Below, in pieces: positions 45,310-54,561 of a stretch of DNA of 64,000 nt (its first letter is position 1; each line of letters begins with the position of its first letter). The DNA is from Vibrio sp. B1FLJ16 (GTDB taxonomy: Bacteria; Pseudomonadota; Gammaproteobacteria; Enterobacterales; Vibrionaceae), in NCBI RefSeq assembly GCF_905175385.1, contig NZ_HG992750.1, positions 1-64,000 on the forward strand. The letters run 5' to 3'. The notes under the pieces were generated by a model. It saw only the letters and a list, made by a program, of their open reading frames with translations, did not search any database and was not told where the DNA came from. The position numbers and the translations under genes were made by a program.

Positions 45310-46335
45310 TTAGCGGAGTAATAGCTTTCGCAATGGAGATGCTTCAATACCTTTTACCAGTAATAAGGTAAAGACAAGAGTCATTGGGTAGACAAAGGCA
45401 TCTTTAGCTAAATTCTGCAGCTGTAGATATCCGGCTACATTAAAGATCATTATCATCACCAGCAGATGACTGACGTAGATACCTAAAATACTTGATGAGC
45501 ATTTATACACCCATGGCATGTCGCCAAAGTTCGGGTGAGCTAGAAGCCACATGAAAATTCCGACCGACCAAATAACAGTACCAAATAAGAAATCATGGCT
45601 GTTAAACACCACATCGTGCTGCATTAACCAGTACGCTTCTGCAAAATGGAGCCCCATACCAAGTATCATCAGGAGGATGGCCTTACCTGATGAGTAACAC
45701 CACTGTTTTTCCCTTGCCAAGTAACCAAGGACAACCAATAACGTACTAAAGAAAGGGCCATTACGAGTGAAAAACGGTGATGGCAGTTCGGTTAATGTGG
45801 AATAGCTGCCTGCCAGTACTCCATACACATAAAGTAGTAATGCGATCGGTAGTAACAGCTTTGACTGCCCAGCTTTAACTAAAAAAGCAATCAACGCCAC
45901 GGCGATCACTAGTGCGGGTAGAAACCATAAATGCACCAGCCCCCCTTCCATTAGAGAATTAACCGGAGATAACATCAGGTAACCCCAGTAACCTTGCCGC
46001 TCGGCTAAATACCCTGCTTCAGAGACGGTTTGCCACTGAAAAGGGAGCACTAAGCTAATGACACTCCACAAAACCCAGATTTTCATCAAAGGTTTGGCGT
46101 AGTTTATAAGTGTTGAGGTTGGCTTAATACTCAGCTTGGGCTGGATAAGAAAACCTGAAATAAGGAAAAACAGAGGAACAGCAAATCGCGCCAGCTGGTT
46201 GATTATATAACCGACCCAAGGTACTTCATCCCACTGCCAGTAAGTGAGAGCCATTTGGCAGTGAAGGCCCACAATCGCAAACATAGCGATTACCCGGGCA
46301 AATTCTAAACTGGCTATTTTTTTGTGTGTCACCAT
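45310..46335 (-). CDS. Acyltransferase family 3 membrane protein
   Basis: 341 residues, ten predicted membrane helices. The acyltransferase 3 signature is seen at ASLEFARVIAMFAIVGLHC (conserved Arg and His), FAVPLFFLISGFLI, and GGLVHLWFLPALVI. Such proteins O-acetylate or otherwise acylate surface sugars and lipids. No glycan gene cluster is adjacent, so the acceptor is unknown. It is divergent from the TetR gene. Confidence 0.87.
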   Translation of the reverse strand: MVTHKKIASLEFARVIAMFAIVGLHCQMALTYWQWDEVPWVGYIINQLARFAVPLFFLISGFLIQPKLSIKPTSTLINYAKPLMKIWVLWSVISLVLPFQWQTVSEAGYLAERQGYWGYLMLSPVNSLMEGGLVHLWFLPALVIAVALIAFLVKAGQSKLLLPIALLLYVYGVLAGSYSTLTELPSPFFTRNGPFFSTLLVVLGYLAREKQWCYSSGKAILLMILGMGLHFAEAYWLMQHDVVFNSHDFLFGTVIWSVGIFMWLLAHPNFGDMPWVYKCSSSILGIYVSHLLVMIMIFNVAGYLQLQNLAKDAFVYPMTLVFTLLLVKGIEASPLRKLLLR

Positions 46336-46588
46336 AAAAAGTGCTTACCTAAATAAAACGTTGATACTTAAAAATGCGAATTCCAAAAGGAACAGCGTAT
46401 GGGAAAGTAACAGCTGGTGGGCGAGTTTATGCATGAAAAAATCAACTCTTAGCCGGTTAGTGATAAGAAATGCCTTAAAGTCAGAGCCAGCTCAAACTTC
46501 TTCGCCGCCACTCATTTCCCTGTTCAATATATCCACGCCGTAATTTTATTTAAAATTGGTTAGACCAGAACACTAAAACTTGCATAAA

Positions 46589-46602
46589 AGAACGACCGTG
46601 CT
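46589..46602. promoter_or_regulatory. Candidate TetR operator upstream of the TetR gene
   Basis: AGAACGACCGTGCT, 13 bases before the ATG. It shares GCATAAAAG and ACGACCGT with the copy at 47269. The two sites read in near-mirror fashion (AGAACG..CGTGCT and AGCACG..CGTTCT). Confidence 0.5.
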
Positions 46603-46614
46603 AAAAATACAGAT

Positions 46615-47205
46615 ATGAAAAAAGGAAAAGTAACCAAAGAGTTTATTCTGCAGCGAGCTTTTGCCATCGCCAGTGAAGAGGGGCTGGAGAGCCTTACCAT
46701 TGGTGAACTGGCCAAGCAGTGCGGCATGTCGAAAAGTGGCTTGTTTGCCCACTTTAACTCTAAGCTGAATTTGCAACTTTCAGTATTAGAATATGCAAAT
46801 CAGGTGTTTACATCTCGCGTGATAGCGCCTGCACGGGAGTTAGGGGACGATCGCATTGAGAGCAAAATTCGCGGGTTGTTAGATTCCTGGATGAGTTGGA
46901 ATCATTCCTTTCAGGGGAGTTGTATGTTTCTAGATGCGTGGAACGATTCCGCAGCAAGTGATTGCCCATTACAAACCGCTTTACGTAAATCTATCGATAC
47001 TTGGTTGAATTACTTAGAGATACAAATTGCTAAAGGTAAAGAAAACCGGGAGTTTGCAGAGGATCTGGATACCAGTCAGGCAATATTTGATTTGTATGGG
47101 CAGTATTTGAGCGCGCACGTGTTTTACTCGATTAAAGGCGAAGCAGAGAGTCAGAGGCTTTTCTGGCAAGGGATTAATAACTTGTTTGCTCGCTGGAAGG
47201 ATTAG
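46615..47205 (+). CDS. TetR/AcrR family regulator
   Basis: 196 residues. The N-terminal helix-turn-helix is clear (LTIGELAKQCGMSKSGLFAHF, about 26-46). The C-terminal ligand domain is of the TetR_C type with several Trp residues (LDSWMSWNHSFQGSCMFLDAW). Likely operators lie before this gene and before the hydrolase gene that follows after 126 bp, so it probably represses itself and that gene. Confidence 0.9.
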   Translation: MKKGKVTKEFILQRAFAIASEEGLESLTIGELAKQCGMSKSGLFAHFNSKLNLQLSVLEYANQVFTSRVIAPARELGDDRIESKIRGLLDSWMSWNHSFQGSCMFLDAWNDSAASDCPLQTALRKSIDTWLNYLEIQIAKGKENREFAEDLDTSQAIFDLYGQYLSAHVFYSIKGEAESQRLFWQGINNLFARWKD

Positions 47206-47268
47206 AGTAAGCGATAACATTTAAATACAGAAGGGCGACTTAGTTCGCTCTTTATTATCAGCATAAAA

Positions 47269-47282
47269 AGCACGACCGTTCT
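47269..47282. promoter_or_regulatory. Candidate TetR operator upstream of the hydrolase gene
   Basis: AGCACGACCGTTCT preceded by GCATAAAA, matching the site at 46589. Confidence 0.5.
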
Positions 47283-47331
47283 ATTTGCTGCGATTGGTGT
47301 TGACATCATGCTGATAGTTAAGGAAAAGATC

Positions 47332-48189
47332 ATGAGTGATAAAATCTACTTCAATACCTCGCAGCGTTTCAGTGTTAGACGTAGTCTGGTGAATATCAGT
47401 ACCCGTCTTCACCATACATTGGCACCAAGACATGCTAAAAATACTGCGAGAAAACTGCTTCTTACCCCGGTACGCACGAAACCTAAAAATGCTGAGCCAA
47501 AAGGTTTGGTTAAAGGAGAGGTCAGCGGCTTTGGCGGCGTTATTAAAACTTACTCTCTTGGTAAGGGGCCTGTGTGGGTTCTGACTCACGGTTGGTCTGG
47601 TACGGCAAGTCAGTTTTTTCCTTTAATGGAACACATTGCCTCTAAAGGTTTTACCGCTTTGGCCTATGATCATCCCGCTCACGGTGAGAGTGACGGTCAG
47701 TACGGGCACATTCCCGGGTTTATACGCGGTCTGGAAGATGTACTGGATTCCGTTGGCGATATTGCTGGTGTGGTAGGGCACAGCATGGGGACTGCCTCTG
47801 CACTGGAATGCAGACATCGTAAACTGGAAAACAAGCCGTTTCTGCTCATAGCGCCGGTTTTGAACTATGTGGAAAATCTGTTTAATAGTATTGCGCGCTC
47901 GGGCTACTCCATGAAACTGTTTAACGCTGTGGTATCAGATGTGGAAGAGCAGTTTGGGTATCCACTGGAGTCCATTGATCCGTTTAAACGACTCTCAGAG
48001 CGTGAGTCCATGACCATTATTGTTCATGATGAGCAAGACAAGTTCACTAAACACAGTGTTTCTACGAAAGCGGCAGAAGAGATAACTAATGTTGAGCTGG
48101 TAACAACCCAGGGACAAGGCCATGGCAGGGTAATGAAGTGTGAGCAAGTGTTCCAAAGCTTTGATCGCTTAGTCGAGAGCAACGTTTAG
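47332..48189 (+). CDS. Alpha/beta hydrolase
   Basis: 285 residues. Nucleophile elbow GHSMGT (Ser about 158), oxyanion region THGWSGTASQFF, acid in VHDEQDKFT, and terminal His in GQGHGRVMK. A cytoplasmic serine hydrolase, substrate unknown. ATG 47332 with AAGGA upstream gives a better start than ATG 47308. It is probably under the TetR regulator encoded just upstream. Confidence 0.88.
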   Translation: MSDKIYFNTSQRFSVRRSLVNISTRLHHTLAPRHAKNTARKLLLTPVRTKPKNAEPKGLVKGEVSGFGGVIKTYSLGKGPVWVLTHGWSGTASQFFPLMEHIASKGFTALAYDHPAHGESDGQYGHIPGFIRGLEDVLDSVGDIAGVVGHSMGTASALECRHRKLENKPFLLIAPVLNYVENLFNSIARSGYSMKLFNAVVSDVEEQFGYPLESIDPFKRLSERESMTIIVHDEQDKFTKHSVSTKAAEEITNVELVTTQGQGHGRVMKCEQVFQSFDRLVESNV

Positions 48190-48205
48190 AGACTTGATGA
48201 AAATA

Positions 48206-48229
48206 AAGGACAGCATTCGCTGTCCTTTT
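48206..48229. terminator. Bidirectional terminator between the hydrolase gene and chiA
   Basis: AAAGGACAGC / GCTGTCCTTT with loop ATTC and T-run in the plus direction. Confidence 0.85.
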
Positions 48230-48277
48230 CTTATTTAAAGTTAAACCAATAGTGGTTTTATTTATCTGGAGGGATAC

Positions 48278-50827
48278 TTAGTTACAGCTTGCTGTACCTA
48301 CTTCTTTCCACACGCCCCACTGGCCAGACTTAGTTGGATCTTCACCACGTGTCCACCACTTAGCTTCCCAGGTGCTGCCAGCGTGAGTAACCTGGTCACC
48401 ACCTGTGTAGACGGTACCAGAGTCCCAAGCGTTGTCACATGTCACTGGATCAGTTACTGATGTGTGCTCAGCAACAACAACCGTTGCACTTGCCGTTGCT
48501 GATGCTTCGCCATCGCTGACACTCACTGTGAAAGCAAGGCTAGTATCTTGAGAGTACTCTGCTGCTGTAAAGGTTACTGTCGCGCCGTCTACTGTTGCAG
48601 CAAGGCCTTCAGGTAAGGTCCAGTTGAAGGTTAGGCTATCGTTATCTGCATCGCTGGAAGCTGACGCGTCGATCACTACCACATCACCTGCGTTCGCTGT
48701 TGCTGGTGCAGTGATTTGTGCTACTGGCGCATTGTTTTGTGGTGGCTCGATAACGCCGGCAGGCTTCACTGTTACTACAACCAGATCAGAAGCAGTAGCG
48801 CCTTTGTTATCAGTTACCGTTAGCTGGAACGTTAGTTGCTCTTCTGCAGTTACTTCCGCCACATCGAAGCTTGCGCTTGCGCTGTTTGCACCAGTCAGTG
48901 CTACTGCTGTACCTGATACTTGTTCCCAGGTGTAGCTTACGATAGTACCGTCAGAATCAGTTGATTGGCTGCCATTTAGTGTTACTGTTGCTGGACCTGT
49001 TACTGATTGGTCAGCGCCAGCAGCAGCTGTCGGAGCACTGTTTGGCTGTTCAATAATCGCGCCAGACATGCCTTCATGCATTGCATTCAGGATATCGCCG
49101 TTATCAGCGTCAATTTCCCACGAGAACAAACCTGCAAGGCCAAGAGTCTTAGCGTAGTTACCTTTTGCTAATACTGAGCGTTCGTCATCAAATGTGATCA
49201 GCTCACCTGTTGAACGGTTCCAAACCCAAGGTGCTTCTGCCTGTACATCATAGCCGTATTCAAAGCCGTTGATGCCAGTGTTGTTCGCACCGAGCATAAA
49301 TGACTTGATGCCTTTGTAATCAATAACACCATCTTCCCAAACGCCTTGCGCAGTGCTGCCTTTCAGTTTACCTGTTGCAGTACCTGTCATCGGATCGTTT
49401 GGATCCGTTAATGTTGCTGGCATTACACCTTCCCAACCACGGCCATACATCGCTGTACCTAGAACCAGTTTGTTGGCAGGAACACCTTGAGCCAGAAGAA
49501 GCTGGATGCCGTTGTCAGCAGTGTACGCAGGACCTTTGAACTGCTCACCGTTCTCATCTACACCGCTGCCGTCACATTGACCAGGGGCCATGAACGAACC
49601 ACAGTAAAGTGCAGTCTGGTGACCCGGTACGTTATTCCAACCGCCGTAGAAGTCATAAGTCATGGCAAAAATGTAGTCCATGTACTGAACAGCATCGGCG
49701 TAATCAACGTCTTCAATTTTGTCGTAACCTACACCGATTGCTGAAGTCAGTTCGTAAGTGCGGCCTGTTTCTGCCTCTAGCTCGTCTAACATTGCGCGCA
49801 GTTCACGCATCAACGCCACATACGCAGGGCCATCGTTCACAGTGTCACCGCGATCTGCAGCTTGACCGCCACCACCAGGGAATTCCCAGTCAATATCTAC
49901 GCCGTCGTAGAATTTCCATGTCTTCAGGAAGTTCTTAACCGATGCTACGAAAGTATCGCGGTTCGCTTTGTCGACGAAATCAAAGAATGGGTCAGACAGA
50001 GTCCAGCCACCGATTGAAGGGATGATTTTTAGATCCGGATTACGTTGTTTCAATGCCATCAGCATTGCGTAGTTACCCTTAATAGGCGTGCTGTATTCAT
50101 GACCAGCCTGAGGGAAACTCTTCTGGTATGCAGCCCATGGGTCATGGATAACGACTTCATAGTCAGAAACGCCGTTACAAGCTGTTTGCAGCGCGTTAAA
50201 GCTGTTACCACCAACTGATTTCACAGACTCATTTGGACCACAAATTGGGATGAAACCGTATAGGATGTGAGTCAGGTTGTCCGCTGGGATATTATCGACC
50301 GTGTACTCTCGACCGTAGATGCCCCATTCAACAAAGTAAGTACCCATCACGACGCTTGGATCTGTGCTGAATGATTTGTTGTTTGCATCCACATTCATGG
50401 TAAGCGGTTTTAGGTGAGAGCCATCGGTATCCGCAATTGTGATTTCAGCCGGAGCACTTTTCGCACAGCCTGTTTCATCACACGCTTCGATCTCCATCTG
50501 ATACAAACCGCCCTGGCCATATTCGAACTCGGCAGTAGTCTGGCTACCGGTGATAGGGCCTGTCGCAACTTGTACACCATCAAAGTAGATGTTGTACGTG
50601 TCACCAGACGTGCCGCTCCATTGGTTGAATTTTACAGTAATTTTCGCTTGGTCATGGTAGGTCACCATGTTGTGGTAACCAGATGTCGTTTCCATTGCCA
50701 GTTCAATTTTAGAAAACTGAAGGTTGTTGGAACCATATAGATCAATACTTGGTGCTGTCGGAGCTGCGATAGTCGCTCCCGATAGTGCTAGAGCAACCCC
50801 AGCAGCACATAGGTTAAATCGAATCAT
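48278..50827 (-). CDS. chiA: Chitinase A (GH18), secreted
   Basis: 849 residues, secreted through a Sec signal peptide (ALALSGATIAAP). Domains: an N-terminal chitin-binding fibronectin-like ChiA_N domain (about 22-135), GH18 catalytic barrel (about 155-580) with DGVDIDWEF and catalytic Glu315, two PKD-type domains (about 600-775, each with the YTWEQVSG or FNWTLPEG core), and a C-terminal ChtBD3/CBM5 domain (about 800-849, AWDSGTVYTGGDQVTHAG). It cuts chitin into chitobiose and oligomers outside the cell. ATG 50827 (MIRFNLC), with GAGAGAAG upstream, puts the catalytic Glu at 315 as in the studied Vibrio harveyi enzyme. Confidence 0.97.
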   Translation of the reverse strand: MIRFNLCAAGVALALSGATIAAPTAPSIDLYGSNNLQFSKIELAMETTSGYHNMVTYHDQAKITVKFNQWSGTSGDTYNIYFDGVQVATGPITGSQTTAEFEYGQGGLYQMEIEACDETGCAKSAPAEITIADTDGSHLKPLTMNVDANNKSFSTDPSVVMGTYFVEWGIYGREYTVDNIPADNLTHILYGFIPICGPNESVKSVGGNSFNALQTACNGVSDYEVVIHDPWAAYQKSFPQAGHEYSTPIKGNYAMLMALKQRNPDLKIIPSIGGWTLSDPFFDFVDKANRDTFVASVKNFLKTWKFYDGVDIDWEFPGGGGQAADRGDTVNDGPAYVALMRELRAMLDELEAETGRTYELTSAIGVGYDKIEDVDYADAVQYMDYIFAMTYDFYGGWNNVPGHQTALYCGSFMAPGQCDGSGVDENGEQFKGPAYTADNGIQLLLAQGVPANKLVLGTAMYGRGWEGVMPATLTDPNDPMTGTATGKLKGSTAQGVWEDGVIDYKGIKSFMLGANNTGINGFEYGYDVQAEAPWVWNRSTGELITFDDERSVLAKGNYAKTLGLAGLFSWEIDADNGDILNAMHEGMSGAIIEQPNSAPTAAAGADQSVTGPATVTLNGSQSTDSDGTIVSYTWEQVSGTAVALTGANSASASFDVAEVTAEEQLTFQLTVTDNKGATASDLVVVTVKPAGVIEPPQNNAPVAQITAPATANAGDVVVIDASASSDADNDSLTFNWTLPEGLAATVDGATVTFTAAEYSQDTSLAFTVSVSDGEASATASATVVVAEHTSVTDPVTCDNAWDSGTVYTGGDQVTHAGSTWEAKWWTRGEDPTKSGQWGVWKEVGTASCN

Positions 50828-51161
50828 AACTTCTCTCTCAATCCTTGGATTCATGTTCTGTCACAAACATAATCTGCTCCTGCACCAAGGAAGCACACCA
50901 CGTGCAAAAGCATCCCGTTCAGCATTTCAGACTGTTTTTTTTTCGTCAAAAAAAATTAAAACGGTTTTCGAGTCAGCGGAGGGAAGTTAAATAAAATCCA
51001 CATTTTGTTGCACGCAAAATGTAAGACTGAGTCAATAAACCACAAATATTGAGCAGCAGTGATTTTTATCGTTTACTCACTTGTACCGACATCAATTGCG
51101 ACGCAAGTCTACTTATTTGTGGATTAAGTGATGAGAAGGGAGGAGGGGAAAGCGAGGGATT
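50828..51161. other. Intergenic region upstream of chiA
   Basis: Holds the chiA promoter. Poly-T/poly-A tracts near 50934-50958 are notable, but no gene is supported and no operator could be fixed. Confidence 0.5.
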
Positions 51162-51656
51162 TCAGTCTTGCGTAAAGTGTTCACTCAATGCTGATCTTCT
51201 TCTTGATGCTGCGCCCGATTCCGAACCTTTCACCGTGTGCTCGAATCCTTTTCTGACAAAGCGCTGGTCCGGTATTAGTGGTTCAATCCGGTGTAGTTGT
51301 GGTGACAGGTGAGAGCCAGCAGTTTTGTAAGTTGTTTTTCCAAGGCCTGTGTGCAAGGTTATTACCGTGCCATCAAAATCAAATGTCGTAGTAACCAGGC
51401 GGTAATTTCGATACACCCCGTCAGGAGAGAAAGTGAGGCGTTCTGTCTGATAAGGCGGTGCACCGATTTCTATCCACTCACCATAGATTTTTTCAGGGTC
51501 GCGGAAGTCGTGGTAAGAGCGATAAAGCAGGTAGCAGGTCAATACCAGAAAAGAGCAGGCAAAAATGCCAAAAGCACTCTTTATCATAATCAGTTGATGC
51601 CGACGCCAGAATGAAGGCTCAGAATCGTTGTTTTTTATACGTCTGGTGCTGGGCAT
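51162..51656 (-). CDS. DUF2850 domain-containing protein
   Basis: 164 residues: a basic N-terminus, one membrane helix (about 26-45, SAFGIFACSFLVLTCYLLY), then a periplasmic domain that fits the Vibrio DUF2850 family (KIYGEWIEIGAPPYQTERLT, FSPDGVYRNYRLVTTTFDFDG kept short here). A Ser/Arg-rich tail ends the protein. Function unknown. Confidence 0.85.
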   Translation of the reverse strand: MPSTRRIKNNDSEPSFWRRHQLIMIKSAFGIFACSFLVLTCYLLYRSYHDFRDPEKIYGEWIEIGAPPYQTERLTFSPDGVYRNYRLVTTTFDFDGTVITLHTGLGKTTYKTAGSHLSPQLHRIEPLIPDQRFVRKGFEHTVKGSESGAASRRRSALSEHFTQD

Positions 51657-51966
51657 AAATCGAATCGGCTATTTGCTTGTGATTTTTAACTATGGTGTGA
51701 AGATTCTGTATTAAAACCAAATAATCTCGATACTGAGACGTTAAAACTATGATCCAACGGGCAATTTTACATTCAGAAACAACCTTACTGATTAAGTTGT
51801 AAATAGTATTTGTATTGCTATTCCGTCCGTTTAAAAAGCAATAATGCTTAAACAAGCAAATGTTCTGATGAGCCATGCATAGTTAGAAAATTAAGCATGA
51901 TTGAGATGCTTGAGTCATGCTGAAAAACAGGGTAAAAAAGAGCAGATTTAAAAAAAGGAACTGATA
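51657..51966. other. Intergenic region
   Basis: Promoters of the DUF2850 gene and ppnP. An open frame of 85 codons on the minus strand lacks protein-like composition and is not called. Confidence 0.5.
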
Positions 51967-52251
51967 ATGAGTATCAAGGAAAACAGCTATTTTGCAGGCG
52001 GCGTAAAGTCACTAGGGTTTAGTCAACAAGGACAGGAAGTGAGTGTTGGCGTAATGCTTCCGGGCGAATATACGTTCGGAACCCAAGCACCAGAACGTAT
52101 GACAGTTGTAAAAGGTGCTCTGGTAGTAAAACGCGTGGATGAAGTGGATTGGACAACGTACAGCAGCGGTGAGTCTTTTGATGTAGAAGGGAACTCATCG
52201 TTTGAGCTGCAGGTTAAAGAAGCGACTGCTTATCTGTGTGAGTACCTGTAA
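51967..52251 (+). CDS. ppnP: Pyrimidine/purine nucleoside phosphorylase
   Basis: 94 residues, a single cupin-like barrel (DUF1255, YaiE). It cleaves nucleosides to base and ribose 1-phosphate with broad specificity. The family pattern is visible: YFAGGVKSLGF, VGVMLPGEYTFGTQAPERM, FDVEGNSSFELQV, YLCEYL. AAAGGAA lies before the ATG and a terminator follows. Confidence 0.95.
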   Translation: MSIKENSYFAGGVKSLGFSQQGQEVSVGVMLPGEYTFGTQAPERMTVVKGALVVKRVDEVDWTTYSSGESFDVEGNSSFELQVKEATAYLCEYL

Positions 52252-52274
52252 GTAGAATAGTAAACATGCGTGAG

Positions 52275-52297
52275 AGCCACCTTCGGGTGGCTTTTTT
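52275..52297 (+). terminator. Terminator of ppnP
   Basis: AGCCACC-TTCG-GGTGGCT followed by T5, a UUCG-loop terminator. Confidence 0.9.
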
Positions 52298-52360
52298 GTA
52301 CTGGGCCGTTATAAAAGTTGGCTTTTAGGCAGCTTTAAATATCATTACAACGTATATACT

Positions 52361-52627
52361 TATACCCAAGTAACCTCAAGATGCTCGGTTCAGCGAGAAT
52401 GACTTGGCTTACAGACGAGGCAACGATTTGATGATCTAGTGACTCTAAATCAAAAATCGTTAACAAAGTATGCAAGTCAAGGCATCTCGCCCTTTGGGAG
52501 CATGTCACTGAAACAATTTCATCGTCAAACAACTTGGAAAGAGCTCGCTATTCCTCTGCGTCGTTTTCCTTGAACTTGAATCAGTGACAATGCTCTGAAC
52601 CCTGCAACTTGACGTCACTTGGGTATA
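52361..52627. repeat. ERIC-like repeat element with inverted ends
   Basis: The left end TATACCCAAGTAACCTCAAG and the right end, read on the other strand, TATACCCAAGTGACGTCAAG are near-identical inverted copies. The 267-bp length exceeds a plain ERIC unit (about 127 bp), so internal insertion or a related MITE-like family is likely. The inner part contains complementary blocks (AACGATTTGATGATCTAG, TCAAAAATCGTT) that would fold into a long hairpin. Related end fragments occur at 10282 and 16099. Confidence 0.7.
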
Positions 52628-52655
52628 ACACACTCATCAATCCAAGGAGGAAGCG

Positions 52656-52937
52656 ATGTCAGTACAACCTAAGCACACTGATTTGCCCCCTCGCTACGAG
52701 GTAACGGACTTCACAACAGAGCAAAGGCACCGATATACAACGGTGGCAAATGCCGCATTAAAAAGGCGGGATCTCTACAAACGCGCACTAGATAAAGATA
52801 TGGTGGGGAAGTTGAAGCAACAAGCCTTGAGGCCTGTCGTTCCTTCCCAATCCGGAAAACGTAACCGGGCTAGACGCGTGATCTGGTTGTTGGTAACTTT
52901 GGTCACCGGCTTATGGGCAATGTATATGTTTTCCTAA
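52656..52937 (+). CDS. Small tail-anchored membrane protein, function unknown
   Basis: 93 residues, hydrophilic and basic with a C-terminal membrane helix (about 75-92, VIWLLVTLVTGLWAMYMF) after a KRNRARR stop-transfer cluster, so the bulk should be cytoplasmic. GGAGGAAG lies before the ATG. The gene begins 28 bases after the ERIC-like element, which therefore lies in its promoter or leader. Confidence 0.7.
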   Translation: MSVQPKHTDLPPRYEVTDFTTEQRHRYTTVANAALKRRDLYKRALDKDMVGKLKQQALRPVVPSQSGKRNRARRVIWLLVTLVTGLWAMYMFS

Positions 52938-52957
52938 CTAGGCGAAATATAGAGTCA

Positions 52958-54121
52958 TTAGTGCTCATTGGCCTGGGTAATGTTAGGTGGAACAACTTGC
53001 GGATTGCTTAACTCTTCTGCCTCAATACAGTCTTCATAATACGCGTACTGATTTTTACCAGTCTGCTTGGCAACATACATGGCTTTATCTGCACACCGCA
53101 CCAGCTCAGATAATTCTGCTGCATCCTGCTTATAAATAGCAACACCAAGACTCATGGTGATTTCATGGATCATGCTATCCTCCTGGTGCCCGCCCGCGTA
53201 CACGTTAACGATTCGCTGTAATACTTTGTTTAAGTCTTCTTTATTGTGTACGTCATAAAGTAACAGCACAAACTCATCGCCGGCAAATCTCGCAATTGAA
53301 TAATCATGTTTTAATGTGCTTCGGTCTCTGTTACGAACACTGCTTTGCAGCCGGGAAGCAAAGGTTTTAAGGACTTGATCACCAACGTCATGTCCATAGT
53401 TATCGTTGATATGTTTAAAGTTATCGAGATCAAGAAATACGAGAGCGGTCAGGGCGCTATCATGAGAGTGATCAATATCATCCAGCTTTTGTTGTACCCA
53501 GGTTTCAAAGCTCCAACGGTTAGCTAATCCGGTTAATTGATCAAAATAAGCGAGCTCTTCTATTCCCTCACGGTAAAGGATTTGGACATAGTTGAGGATT
53601 TTAGCGTAGTAATAAGAAAACGTATGGCATACAAAACTGATGGCTAATAACGTCAATAAAAACCTGCGCTCAACCATGGGACTGTCGATCGGTAATTTAT
53701 CTAAAAAAACAATACTAATGAATATAAATATTAGATAAGAGCAACTAAATATGAGTCCGACTTTGAACTCGTTGATTAGAATAAGTGCTACGAGAATAGG
53801 ATAAAGCCACAAAATTGTTCCTGAAAGGGTGTCGTTAAACAGTAACAGGAACAGTCCGTCCAGCATAAGGATTGCACTGAAAAGTAAGTCAGCATACTGA
53901 TGATGTTTTTGTACTCTTATCATGTAGCAGATACTTAAACAGGCTACGGCTGATAAAGAATATATTAAGCACAGACTCCAATGCTGTTCAAATGACTGGA
54001 TAACAGCGCCATAGACTAAACATGTGGCAGCGATACTGGAGCAGAGAAAAACAATTTTCTTTTTTCTCGTTGAACCTATATCTGCCATTTCTTTTAAGCG
54101 AGCCCCTGCCAGCGTTGACAT
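52958..54121 (-). CDS. Diguanylate cyclase (membrane GGDEF protein)
   Basis: 387 residues: six or so N-terminal membrane helices (about 28-190) of a MASE-like sensor, and a C-terminal GGDEF domain (about 200-365) with FDQLTGLANRWSF, DLDNFKHINDNYGHDVGD, and catalytic FAGDEFVLLL, where AGDEF is an active variant. It makes c-di-GMP, which in vibrios promotes surface life. No allosteric I-site RxxD is obvious just before the active site (it reads DYSIARFAGDEF). Signal unknown. Confidence 0.9.
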   Translation of the reverse strand: MSTLAGARLKEMADIGSTRKKKIVFLCSSIAATCLVYGAVIQSFEQHWSLCLIYSLSAVACLSICYMIRVQKHHQYADLLFSAILMLDGLFLLLFNDTLSGTILWLYPILVALILINEFKVGLIFSCSYLIFIFISIVFLDKLPIDSPMVERRFLLTLLAISFVCHTFSYYYAKILNYVQILYREGIEELAYFDQLTGLANRWSFETWVQQKLDDIDHSHDSALTALVFLDLDNFKHINDNYGHDVGDQVLKTFASRLQSSVRNRDRSTLKHDYSIARFAGDEFVLLLYDVHNKEDLNKVLQRIVNVYAGGHQEDSMIHEITMSLGVAIYKQDAAELSELVRCADKAMYVAKQTGKNQYAYYEDCIEAEELSNPQVVPPNITQANEH

Positions 54122-54561
54122 CGTATATCCTTATTATCATTTTTAATAATTATATTATGATTTACTTAACTACCGATAGAATAAATTGCCTCGGTATGTG
54201 AAGTAAATCATTGTAAATAATAGCATCATAAAACAAGCCTGTAGGAAATTTACTGACCATGAAAATTTCATTTATATGAAAGTTTTCATGGCAGGCATGG
54301 CTTATCCCTCGATTCCGAAGCTGATAAACGTGATTACAATTAAACAATGTTATGAAATGAAAGCGATTTCAAATACGGAGTTGATATCTTTTTGATTTTA
54401 ACTTGCTGATTTTAATTAATAAAACTAACGTCAGGTTTCATGCGTTGTTTCATGTCATTTTAAGTTGTATTTACCTGTGAAGCGTAAACGGCTTTTCAAA
54501 TGTTTCATTCCTTAAAATCCCTATTGAAATAATTACACCTACAAAAATTTAGGGACTAAAA
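54122..54561. promoter_or_regulatory. Regulatory region upstream of the sugar porin gene
   Basis: AT-rich. An imperfect 35-bp inverted repeat spans 54257-54291 (CCATGAAAATTTCAT facing ATGAAAGTTTTCATGG). GTTTCATG occurs at 54435 and 54447, GTTTCAT at 54502. GAAAAGCGATTTC at 54359-54371 resembles LacI-family operators. These sites probably serve the LacI regulator encoded at 58239, by inference. Confidence 0.45.

Larger units (their letters stand above)
52252..52655. other. Intergenic region occupied by an ERIC-like element
   Basis: Holds the ppnP terminator and the 267-bp repeat listed separately; beyond these only the ribosome site of the next gene remains. Confidence 0.6.
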
